The position numbers and the translations under genes are program-made. The notes beneath the pieces are model-generated. The model saw only the letters and a program-made list of their open reading frames with translations, had not been told where the DNA came from and searched no databases. Below are positions 11,397-21,406 of a DNA stretch of 64,000 nt, piece after piece (position 1 is the stretch's first letter; each line of letters opens with the position of its first letter). Source of the DNA: Cladorhizidae sp. MBARI D1340-BT2. Lineage: Eukaryota; Porifera; Demospongiae; Poecilosclerida; Cladorhizidae. The DNA lies in NCBI GenBank assembly GCA_028752905.1, contig JAQNBH010000004.1:37174836-37238835 (forward strand), given 5' to 3'.

Positions 11397-14300
11397 TGAG
11401 GGGCACATACTCCTCCTTCTATAATTAAAACAACGTAGAAAGGGAAATGTCAACAAATTTTGTAAAATTTTCAACTCCATTATTATGAAAATGATGGCAT
11501 CAGAATGAAGCTGATATCTGTCACCTTGCCTGATGATAGCATGTGCCTACCTCCCTCCATCATAGTTATGTACAGTATATAGCAGCATGTGCTCACCATC
11601 TCACTTACACATGTGTTTCTATTGATGTAGATTATCAGGCATGTGGCAGGTGCTGGACATGGCTGAGGTGCTGCAACTATCTAGCTTAGTGATATTATAC
11701 AGCTGGCAACTATGGCGATGAGTAACTGCCAAATTCTTCATCAGAGCTACTCTATTTCTCTCTTTATATAATTATGTAGTCCAGACATTAGTTATCAGCC
11801 ATGTCACATTTTAATCTCATTAATAAATCATGAAATAATTATTTTTTTAAACCTCGTGGTTATGACTTTAGAGCACCATGGATTCTGCACATTTCTAATG
11901 AAGGAACTTCATTTAAAAAAAAAGATCTCTTTGTTGTGTGCTCCCTTGTCATACTGAAATGTTGCATAGGTACAATGTTGAAACCTCAAAATCTGAGTTC
12001 CTGAACGGGCTGAGTTTTTGCTCTGATTCGAATGTGTTGAGCAGCTGAAATTATGAGTGTGGTAAGAGGAAGCCATGCTCTCTAGAACAATGTCATTCAT
12101 TAGGCACTAACAAGTGTTTATGTGGTCAAGCATAGCCACTGAATATGTCAATGGTTTGCACAGAAGAAAATTAATTTTCATGAGGCCACTGCTGGCTAAG
12201 TGCTGCTCATATGTGTTAAAAATATTCTGGCTAAGTTTGTAGGCAATATATCAACTCTGTCACCTAAATGCAAATTAGGAATGCACATGCAAGTGACAGA
12301 TGTGCTGCGGGTGGTAATAATGGCACAGATACCACTTTTCTGCTCCCTCCAACCCCATGGAGTTACACTGTGCTCTGCATGTGGAAAGTAGGTTATTGTT
12401 GTCCATTTGTGGCGCCTGCCTTATCCGGGAAGCTTGGGACTGGGGGAGGAGGGTTGGTCATTTAAGCTCATGTACCTTAGAAATTGCAGCACACACTGCT
12501 ACAGCTTTAATCTTCACAACCAAACAGATACATTTTATAGATAGTTAAAAAAAATACATTTACTACAAGTAGGATTTTGAACTAATTGATTTTGGTAGCT
12601 ATGCTGAAGAAGTGCATTATAATTATAGTAGTGAAGTTGTGTTATTCTGAAATGGAATTGTGAATTTTCCACCTGAACTGCAAGAAGAGACGAGTCGTTT
12701 TTTCCCCTCTTAACTTCCAACATAATTGCTGAAGAATTTTTTGTCCAGCTAGCTCTATTTGTAAAATAATTTGTTGGCATTTATGGTATATACAGGTAGA
12801 ATATTCTTCTAATGCTGAGATTTCACCAATCAACAGCTAGTAAGTGTCAATATTTCTTCGTTGTCTGTTTATCGGATGACATATATAAATTAATTACAAA
12901 ATACAATTAGAGGGCGTGGATCTTCAATCTTGAACATGTGGAAATTTCTTGTCTTGTACTGATCAATGGACAAGGAGATACTGACCACCCACCACACATT
13001 TAGTTGTTGTATGGGAGTTGCCTAATTGTGAAATAAGATTTTTAAGAGGAATGGAGGGGGGGTGATGAGGAAGGGTGAACAAATGGGCCACGTCTAAATG
13101 ACCAATAATTTATGCCTGTCACATTACTGTCACAACATGAGCACTGTGTTTTCATACACTAAGACAATCATGAAGCATGAGTAGTGGCTGGGTGGCTAAG
13201 TACTGCATCAGTGCCATGTTAAATAGTAGAGATATCCAGACTAATAATTCTCTCAGGCCTTTATTTCTGTCTGTCCTTCTTTCTGTGTCCTCAATTCAGT
13301 GCTCACACATATGGCCCAGGGAGTGTTTGACCAGAAGTGTTAACTTGATGAGAGGGAGGACATAATAGGGTTTTCAACCTGTGCTCCTGCCATGCTATGC
13401 CAAACTAGGACAGAAGGAGGGTTGACACTGCAATATTGCTCTATACCCTTTCTGCCTGTCAGTGTATTTTTGTCCTCAATAGGCACGCATATATATGACC
13501 CAGGATGGTGGGGATAGGGTATTGCCTGCAGCTGGCTTATACGTGATTAGCATATTGAGTAGCCAATAAGTGGCCCAAAGGGCACCTTTTATATTATATT
13601 TTCTATGGAATAATATGCACTGCATGAACCTCAAATATCTGGATCTTCGCTACTAAGGTTTTAAATGCAGGTAACCAAAACTGTGCTGGATCTTTACACG
13701 TGCTAGACATGAACACTAATAGCCACCACAAAATAGTAAGGGAGGAGTGGGTCTGTCCTTGTCCTGGCTAGTTGGGGGCTGTTGAATATTCTAGCTGAGG
13801 AGGGATACCCATGATGACACTTGTAGTTGCTGCCCATTACAAGCATATTATTATTGATGTGCTCTGTAATAGCATCAATGCCAACTCTATGCTATGGTTA
13901 AATATTAGCAAGTCTCTATCAGCAAACAAGCTGTTTAGTTCTCTCTTCTCAGATGTTCCACTTGATGAGGCACATTTTGTTTGCTAAGTGAAGATATATA
14001 GGTCAATTTCTGCTTAACCAAGTATTATATATTAGATGGATATCAAGATTGATGAATCTTTGGTATTTAGAAAACTGAAAACTAAAAGTCCTGGGTTATG
14101 ACAACACTAGCATAGCAAGCATGCCACAAAGGGCCTGAGGGTTTCAAAATACCATAGGTCCCATTGGTCTAGTATCTAATTTATTTCAAGCTAGCAACCA
14201 CACAGACAACCAACCTGCAACAGTCAAGGAATGAGGGTGCCAGCAGAAGGTGGAATGCAATGGACTTCTCTACTTTTTTATTGATAGGAAACTTAGACGA

Positions 14301-15646
14301 CATACATGAAATATCCACTGAACCCAGCCCCACATTAACTCTACTACACCACAAAATATGTAACAACCACTTCAGAATCAGTGTGAATTTTCTAACAACT
14401 GTACCAACAATGCATAAAACTTTAGCTGAAACTACAAATTAAGAATTGCAATATACAAGTATAATAATAATAATAACTAAACCTAAACCCTAGGCGGATA
14501 CTCTATTGTGCCCAGAAGGGTGGACTCTACATGTTGAGTCCCTCCAGTGAGGGCCTTTAAGTGATCTTGCCTTTATGTCTTACAACTTCTCTCATATGTT
14601 ATTTGGTTTGAATAGGAAATAGTTACATGGTGCGAAACTTGTTTAGTTTCAAGATGCATTTACATCTGGTATAAATAATAAATATTTACAGTGCAGTTTC
14701 CTCTTGTGTGCTTTCAAGATATATTTCCATCCCAGCATATTCATAGTATAAACAAATAGTTGTGGTGCAACTTACTTAGTTTCAAGATGAGTGCATTTAG
14801 CAACAGTCAGCAAGAAAATTGCCATGCAATACTGAGCTGCCACATCTGCAGACATGATCAATTTCTTTTGGGTATGGAATATTGAGGGTATGGACTGGGT
14901 TAGCTAGATGGGATAATAAATCAGTTCAACTGAAGAACCTGGAGAGTATCGTGATATATATCCATAATTTTTCCAGTTTCCAGCCAGTGGCTCAGATCCA
15001 GAGGTGGAAGGGGGTAGATGAGCTGCTTTCAGCTCCCTCACTTTTCGAAGTAGGAAATTGGAGATTGCTATGGTCATTGACAATTTGTATAGCTGTATTG
15101 TGGTTTATACCTTACATAACAATTGACACACATTAGTATATACTCATGTGTATGATAGCCAGAATCAGATAACAAAAATAGTGACAGACTCAGGTATCTG
15201 GTATCCCTACTGAGCTTTTTGTCAGAAAAGCAAGCAAGAAGAACTGAATCAAGTCACAAAGGAGAGTGAGACTCTTAGACTCTGTTCTAGTAATTGTGTC
15301 TGAGTAAGAGGACACATCATTCAAAAGGATGCTATAAGCTTATCAGAAGGCCAGAATACTACACAAGAAACATATAGGTGTTCAGCATAGTGTTTTATAA
15401 GTGAAGAGAAAGCCATTCAGCCTAGTAATAAGATGACATAGAAATCATTGAGTGAGAGGGAAAAAAGCTTCTGTGAACATCTAGGTGTTTTGCTATTACT
15501 GTCGATATGCTGCCAGGCACAGATGCTTACATCAGTAAATCAGCAGAGAAAGTGTTCACTGCAAATGTTGTGAAAAATACCAAGAGTTTAAATCTCATGA
15601 AGATTCACTTTCTCGGCAAAAATGAAGTGTTTAGCTCAAGCAAGGC

Positions 15647-16258
15647 TGTCAGGGAAATACTCTCACATGACAGTGGCAGAACCAGCAGGTGGTGTTGACA
15701 GCAGAACATCACTATCTGTGGGATTAACAAAGGGACATATACATGTGAAAGAAACAAGCCACTCATGTGAACAAACAAGCCACAACCACACCACAGACAA
15801 CAAGCAAGAACACTCACCTGATTGAGGAGCCTGTGACAATGGTTGACCCAAGTGAAGATGATTGGTCCAATCCACAGGTTGGCAAGTAGACCAGCGACCT
15901 CAAACTGAATTGATAGAAATAAATAAATAAAAGGAGACTATGGATAAGATAAAAAACACTACTGCCTATGCCCAAAAGAACTGATACCTGATTATGTTGA
16001 ACTTTAAGAACTGTTGTAAGAACTTTGATGGAGATTGTTGATAGTGTTGATTGACACTGTGTATGTGTGATTCTCTATCTTTATTTAATATATATGTTTC
16101 AAGTGGGTAGCCAATATCTCGGGGAGAGATACTGAGTTTGGCTTGGGATAAGATTTCTAGCAGGTGGCTAGGAATAGGTCCCAGGTGTCGGACGAAAGTG
16201 TGGATCTGACTGAACAGTTAAAGTGTCTGTTTCATCAGAAGGATGACTTTCCGTCACA
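15647..16258 (+). repeat. 5' LTR of element 1
   Basis: 612 bp, TGTCAGGG...CCGTCACA, homologous to the solo LTR at 4301-4897 and the 3' LTR at 20258-20824. Compared with the 3' LTR it has extra short segments near its start. Confidence 0.92.
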
Positions 16259-16259
16259 T

Positions 16260-16277
16260 TGGTGGCAGCGGTGGGAT
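16260..16277 (+). promoter_or_regulatory. Primer binding site, tRNA-Leu type
   Basis: One base after the LTR, TGGTGGCAGCGGTGGGAT is the exact complement of the 3' end (including CCA) of a common animal tRNA-Leu, as I remember that tRNA. This fixes the strand of the element and the end of the 5' LTR. Confidence 0.85.
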
Positions 16278-16612
16278 ATCTAGAGAAAGATATCCCGGAA
16301 TCAAATAGCTAAGGACTCAGAGGTAGAGTTGAGAAAGCTGACTAAGGATTACATAGGGGAAGTGTTCTCTTGTGTTTGGGGTTAATTACTACAACCTGAG
16401 GTGAGAGGTTGAAGTAGTTGTATCTTTTGGAGGTTTGATTGTCAAGGACATTTTGAGTGATTTAGTCCCTCGGGACAGGTGCATATCTCTTTTGCTTATC
16501 AGTTTAGTAGTTTTGGTGCTACTAATATCCTTATAATAGTCGTATTGTGTATATTTTTGGTGGTTCTTGTGCCACTAACATTTTTTCCCCATCTCTCTCA
16601 TCTCTTTGGAAG

Positions 16613-17700
16613 ATGTCGTATCCAGGAGAGGACCGGCGGACAAGAAGCCAGACGGCAATGAGCTTCTCTACTCCAAGGGAAATCCGCGAAGGTGAGATAG
16701 AAGGCCCTCATGAAGATTTATCTGTTGTAACGCCGCTTCCCTCTGAAAAACGGAGGATTTGCAGGAATGCAAATGATGACAACATGGCTTCGAGCGGATG
16801 AAGCCAGGGCACAGAGAGAGGAGGAGAGGATGCAGCGCGATGAACAGAATCGGCGTGAAGACCGCGATCGACAAGAACGGCCGGAACGAGAGGAAAGGGA
16901 CAGGCAATGCAATCAAGAAGAGCGATGGGCAGCGTTAGTGGAGATGATGCGAAGGCCACCTGTCGAGGCAGCAAGATCACCTCCACCGTGTCTACCCCAA
17001 TTGTCATTACAAAAATTTGACGTGGCAAGGGATGACATGGGAGCGTTTCTGGACAGATTTGACGTGACAGCCAGGACAAATAGATGGCAGAAAAACCTCT
17101 CGGCAACCTATCTACGGTGTGCATTGTCAGGCCAGGGAATGGTTACCATTTCTTCACTCACTACCAAAGACAGACATCCTACGAGGTCGTGAAGCAGACT
17201 CTGCTGTCTGTGTACCAGGTCACTGAGGAAGCATATACGAAAAAATTGTTTGATTTACCTTTCGACTCCGCTAACTCAGACGCGTGGTTCCGCGGCCGCA
17301 GCCAGACTTTTGACTGTTGGTTGTAAACCAGTAAGAAAAATATTCATGACACTATTTTATTCGAACTTACCTTGCAGAAATTACCTCAGTGGCTAGAGGT
17401 GAAAATGCGCCAGCAAAACCCTCCCGCATATAAAGATCTCCAGGAGATGGTGGCTAGGCATATCAACACATCAGGCCCCGAGCGCAGACCTGAACAAAAA
17501 GGGCATCAGCGAAGTCCACCCCAAGACATCAGATAATTCCGAGAACCTGCTGGGAGGCCCTCCTACAACAGGGAAAAGTGGTAGTAATACTCAGGTTTTT
17601 GGTCCAGTAAAAGATTTATGACAACTGACATGTTTTAAATGTGGGAAACCAGCTCATTTTAAAAAAGACTGTAGGGTCAAGTTAGGGTCAAGTTAGAAAG
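16613..17700 (+). pseudogene. gag of element 1
   Basis: ATG at 16613 starts a frame that passes at about 16770 into a second frame rich in R, E, D and Q (coiled-coil-like, residues around REEERMQRDEQNRREDRD). A third frame follows (about 17130-17330) and then TAA/TGA-interrupted sequence. A CCHC zinc knuckle (C-x2-C-x4-H-x4-C, cysteine codons from 17631 to 17672) marks the nucleocapsid end. Just after it, an 11-bp direct duplication (GGGTCAAGTTA twice, within 17673-17696) shifts the frame ahead of the protease. At least three frame changes make it non-functional. The product would have formed the particle and bound element RNA. Confidence 0.8.
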
Positions 17701-17719
17701 TGGGAATTGTGCAATCTCT

Positions 17720-18847
17720 ATGAAGAAAAACATACCTGCATGGTCTAGACCCATAGAAATGAATGGGAAGCCTGTGATTGCGTTGTTGGACACAGGGTGT
17801 TCAAAGTCCATAGTTCACCCTAGGTGTGTGAGGCAAGAGGATTACTTGCCCTGGACTATCCCATATAATAGAGCCAGTTCCAAGATAGCACACTTTCCAG
17901 CCGCCAAAGTATCCCTACGAGTAGATGGGGGGAAGAAAGTAGATATGGCAGTGGGAGTAAGCAGTCACCTAACATCTGACATGCTCTTAGGCCATGACAT
18001 TCCCTTTTTTCACCGTTACCTCAGACAAGCACTCGAAGAAGAGACCCAGAAAGAAGAGCAACCATCTTCACCCACTTTCACGACCACTGAGCAGAGCATG
18101 GTGATGACCAGAGCCCAGGAGAAGGCTCAGAAGCAGCAGGAGTGTGCTGAAGCTCTCCAACAAGAGCTGGAGGAAGCTGTGGTGTGTCCAGTGGGACTCA
18201 GTGACAGTGAATGTGAGGCGGAAGAGGAAGAGAACGAACAGGAGCTAGATCCAGTCATAGTGGACGGGGCAAGGGATGAATTCAGCCCAGCTGACTCTCT
18301 CTCTTTGGAACTACCAAGCGACACTAGGACTGATGATCACCCTACACCAGAGGATGAGATTCAAACTGATAGCATCTCTTCAGAACAGCTGAAACAAGAA
18401 CAGTGTACTGACCCAACTCTAGAGCGAGTGCGGGAGAAGGCAAACAAAGGAGGAAGTCCCTATTTCTGGAAAAACGGTATGCTAATGAGACAACCTTATT
18501 CAATACAGGGAAAGGATCTCCTGGTACTACCTGAGATGGCCAAAGAAAACGAGGAGAGAGCAAAGATAGTGCAAAAGGCCCAGGATGGATCGAAAGGCGA
18601 CAGCCCAGACATTCGAGGTGGGAGATTTTGTTTTAGTCTCAGACCCACTGTAAACAATAAGATCCTTAATGAATGGCAAGGTCCCTTTATGATTAGTGAA
18701 AAGGTCACTGAAGTTACTTATAGAATGGACACAGGTACATGTGGGAAGAGAGTTAAGACTTACCACATGAATGCCATAAAGAGGTGGTTTCCCCAGCCCC
18801 CGCAGTGTTTTGTGGCAGATGAGCAAGAGACGGACAGCATGAGCTAG
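17720..18847 (+). pseudogene. Protease plus integrase end fragments of element 1
   Basis: An uninterrupted 375-codon frame. Residues 24-26 are the aspartic protease triad DTG in a LLDTGCSKS context. An acidic, Q/E-rich linker follows, then the beginning of a gypsy integrase (LERVREKANKGGSPYF, about residue 232 on). The zinc-binding H2C2 part and the entire catalytic core are absent: the sequence passes in frame from a LVLPE segment to the C-terminal integrase region (NEWQGPF, TYHMNAIKRW, about residues 312-360). About 250 residues usual for the family are missing. Because the frame was kept, a protease-linker-integrase-tail protein could still be encoded, but it could not integrate DNA. The ORF ends 83 bases before the first ATG of the reverse transcriptase ORF, in a different frame. 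Confidence 0.85.
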
Positions 18848-20257
18848 ACCCAAAACCCAAATTACTCTCACTAGAGCAGAGTACACAGTTAGCTCAGCTG
18901 AAGGAGAAGTTTTCTGAGGTTATACAAGATGTGCCAGGTCTGACCTCATTAGTGGAGTACGAGATCATAACGGGGAATGCACCACCTGTTAGGTTGCCTC
19001 CTTACCGATTAGCACACAAGGCTCAAGAGTTTTTAAGGGATGAAATACAAACCCTACTCTCCCAGTCAATCATAGAACCTTCGAAGAGCCCTTGGGCAGC
19101 CCCCATAGTGTTGGTCCCCAAAAAGGATGGAGGTACCCGGATGTGCGTGGACAACCGTAAGCTAAATGTGGTAACCACAGGAGACCCCTACCCCATACCT
19201 CATATAGAGGACTTAATAAACGAAATTGGCAAAGCTAAGTTCATCACAACATTGGATCTTACCAAAGGCTACCATCAAGTACCTGTAAGCAAAAGTAGCC
19301 GAGAAAAGACGGCATTTATCACACCATATGGTAAATACCAGTTTAGAACCATGAACTTTGGGTTAGTGTCCGCCCCTAGTACCTTCCAAAGGCTGATGGA
19401 TCACATATTACATGACATCCATACCTTTGCCACAGCTTACCTGGACGATATCTTGATCAGAAATGATACCTGGCCAGAACATCTCAACCACTTGTTGGAC
19501 AAGGTATTCAGAAGACTTCAGAAGGCAGGTCTACATGTAAAGGAATCGAAGTGTGACTTCGCAGTCAATGAATATGAATATCTGGGGTACATGGTTGGAA
19601 ATGGAAATGGACAGCTTAAACCAGTAGAGGGCAAAGTACGAGCAGTCAAGGAATATGCTAGACCTAGTAATAAGAAACAGGTATGTGCTTTCCTGGGTCT
19701 CTGCGGGTATTACTCATTCTCTACTATAGCTACCCCCCTGACTAATTTAACCAGTAAAAACAAAGAAAACATTGTTAAATGGTCAGAGGAATGTGAACAA
19801 GCCTTTACCCTTTTAAAGGAAGCCCTAGTGAGTAAACCAGTATTACTAACCCCTGACTAGCCTAGTGAGTTTATTTTGCAAACTGATGCCTCTGCCTCAG
19901 GCCTAGGCTACGTGTTAAGCCAAATAGACAGTGATGGAGCCGAGCATCCGGTGGCTTACGAGTCAAAGAAACTGTAACCCAGGGAGACCAAATACTCTGC
20001 TATAGAGCGTCAGGCACTAGCTATAGTGCAGGGTATTCACCATTTCAGAACCTATCTGCAGGGTACGAAGTTCATGGTCGAGACGGACCACAACCCACTC
20101 ACCCGACTTGGACACCTAAGAGACGTGCACGGAAGATTAGCAAGATGGGCTCTGGCTCTACAAAAGTACGAATTCGCTGTTAAGCATCGAACCGGAACCG
20201 CCAATGCTAATGCGGATGGATTGAGTCGCGACGGGTCGCGAGGAGTGGAAAGAGGAG
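18841..20257 (+). pseudogene. Reverse transcriptase and RNase H of element 1
   Basis: The frame is open from 18841 to an in-frame TAG at 19858, then resumes to a TAA at 19976 and continues to the LTR. Counting from the ATG at 18931, the reverse transcriptase shows WAAPIVLVPKKDGG (55-68), MCVDN (71-75), a TLDL catalytic Asp (109) and the YLDD box (170-173). A few residues are missing after CGYY in the connection segment. RNase H follows (FILQTDASASGLGYVLSQ from 19870; ETDHNPL; NANADGLSR at the end) and runs straight into the purine tract and the LTR. Two stops and the frame break against the upstream ORF mark it as inactive, though most catalytic residues persist. Confidence 0.88.
20242..20257 (+). 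promoter_or_regulatory. Polypurine tract of element 1
   Basis: GGAGTGGAAAGAGGAG directly precedes the TG of the 3' LTR, as expected for the plus-strand DNA primer. Confidence 0.8.
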
Positions 20258-20824
20258 TGTCAGGGAAATACTCTCACCCAGAACCAGCTGGTGGTGTTGA
20301 CAGCAGAACATCACTATCTGTGGGATTAACAAAGGGACATATAACAAACAAGCCACAACCACACCACATACAACAAGCAAGAACACTCACCTGACTGAGG
20401 AGCCTGTGACATGGGTTGACCCAAGTGAAGATGATTGGTCCAATCCACAGTTTGGCAAGGAGACCAGTGAACTGATAGAAAGAATATAAAATGAGACTAT
20501 GTTTAAGATAAAAACACGCTACGGCCTATGCCCAAAAGAACTGATACCTGATTATGTTGAACTTTAAGAACTGTTGTAAAAACTTTAATGGAGATTGTTG
20601 ATAGTTTGATTGACACTGTGTATGTGTGATTCTCTATCTGTATTAAATTTTAATATATAACATACTTGTTTCAAGTGGGTAGCCAGTATCTCGGGGAGAG
20701 ATACTGGCTTGGGATAGGATTTCTAGCAGGAGGCTAGGAATAGGTCCCAGGCGTAGGACGAAAGTGTGGATCTGACTGAACAGTTAAAGTGTCTGTTTCA
20801 GCAGAAGGATGACTTTCCGTCACA
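20258..20824 (+). repeat. 3' LTR of element 1
   Basis: 567 bp, TGTCAGGG...CCGTCACA. It lacks several short blocks present in the 5' LTR and solo LTR (for example the TGACAGTGG segment near the start). It is followed by TCTAC rather than the expected AAGGC duplication. Confidence 0.9.
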
Positions 20825-21401
20825 TCTACCCTCAAGAAGCCATCCTCATCCGACTAGGCATTACCCAGTCTGCCCAATTCTCTGCCTGGCTAGAACCCAA
20901 TCCTCGGACATTCGATCATCATGATCAATCATGCAGAAAGTTATTTACCACCAGCTGTAACCGTTGGTGGCACACTTTGTACGTGCTCAGAAGCCACTCA
21001 TGGCACAGGACATGATCCAAGCAGCGGATGCTTGGGTCACAGAAGGCAAATTTGATCTCCTTTATGACATGGAAGAGCCACGCCATTTGGAATGGTCTGA
21101 CCTTCTGATCGTCTTCTGTATCGCCCAAGGTCTATGTATCAACAACAAGACCATCCCCCTCCACCTCCATCCCAACCACTAAGTGAGGATGTGAACCCTC
21201 TTACTCACCCAGGACCCACATCCCGCCATCCACTTGGATCAAGCGGGAAAAATCCAACCAGCCCACCCACCGTCCAAAGGAATTGCAGGAAATGGGGACA
21301 CATCAATGCAGCCTGCCCAGATAGAGATCTCTATCATATCCGACATACCCAACCATCTCAACCAGCAGTCACCTGACTGCCATCCCTCTTCACCATGGGT
21401 A
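20825..21401 (+). pseudogene. gag-like 5' part of element 2
   Basis: Three short overlapping frames cover this stretch. The last includes NCRKWGHINAACP, which fits the C-x4-H-x4-C end of a zinc knuckle whose first Cys has been lost. Upstream parts (QAADAWVTEGKFDLLYDMEE around 21020) are not something I can assign. Its position before the protease supports a gag origin. Confidence 0.5.
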
Positions 21402-21406
21402 CTATT

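Larger units (their letters stand above)
8770..15646. repeat. Duplicated unit, block B (gene + relic + non-coding tract)
   Basis: This block is collinear with block C (46290-54091). It contains the fibrinogen-like gene (8892-10169), an upstream region, a plus-strand relic of the same family (11150-11396) and the tract shared with copy A (from about 11619). Small indels distinguish the copies; for example B lacks stretches present in A at about 14560 (the A segment around 3040-3230). Its right end is the gypsy-type element inserted at 15647. The unit's own right flank (the AAGGCCTATAATT side seen in A and C) is missing after the element. Confidence 0.88.
15647..20824 (+). mobile_element. Gypsy-type LTR retrotransposon 1, Gmr1-like order, integrase core deleted
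   Basis: A 5' LTR (15647-16258), a tRNA-Leu-type primer binding site, gag with a CCHC knuckle, aspartic protease, integrase N- and C-terminal remnants, reverse transcriptase, RNase H, a purine tract and a 3' LTR (20258-20824) lie in this order. Integrase pieces precede reverse transcriptase, and RNase H abuts the 3' LTR. That is the Gmr1-like layout, not the usual gypsy order with integrase last. The left target duplication AAGGC (15642-15646) matches the solo LTR site in copy A. The right side is not AAGGC but the start of another element, so the 3' junction is rearranged. Coding is broken by frameshifts, a short tandem duplication and in-frame stops. Confidence 0.9.

Noticed and set aside
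16668..17124. Minus-strand ORFs up to 138 codons
   Set aside because: They are antisense to gag of element 1, which is set in place by LTR, primer binding site and downstream domains.
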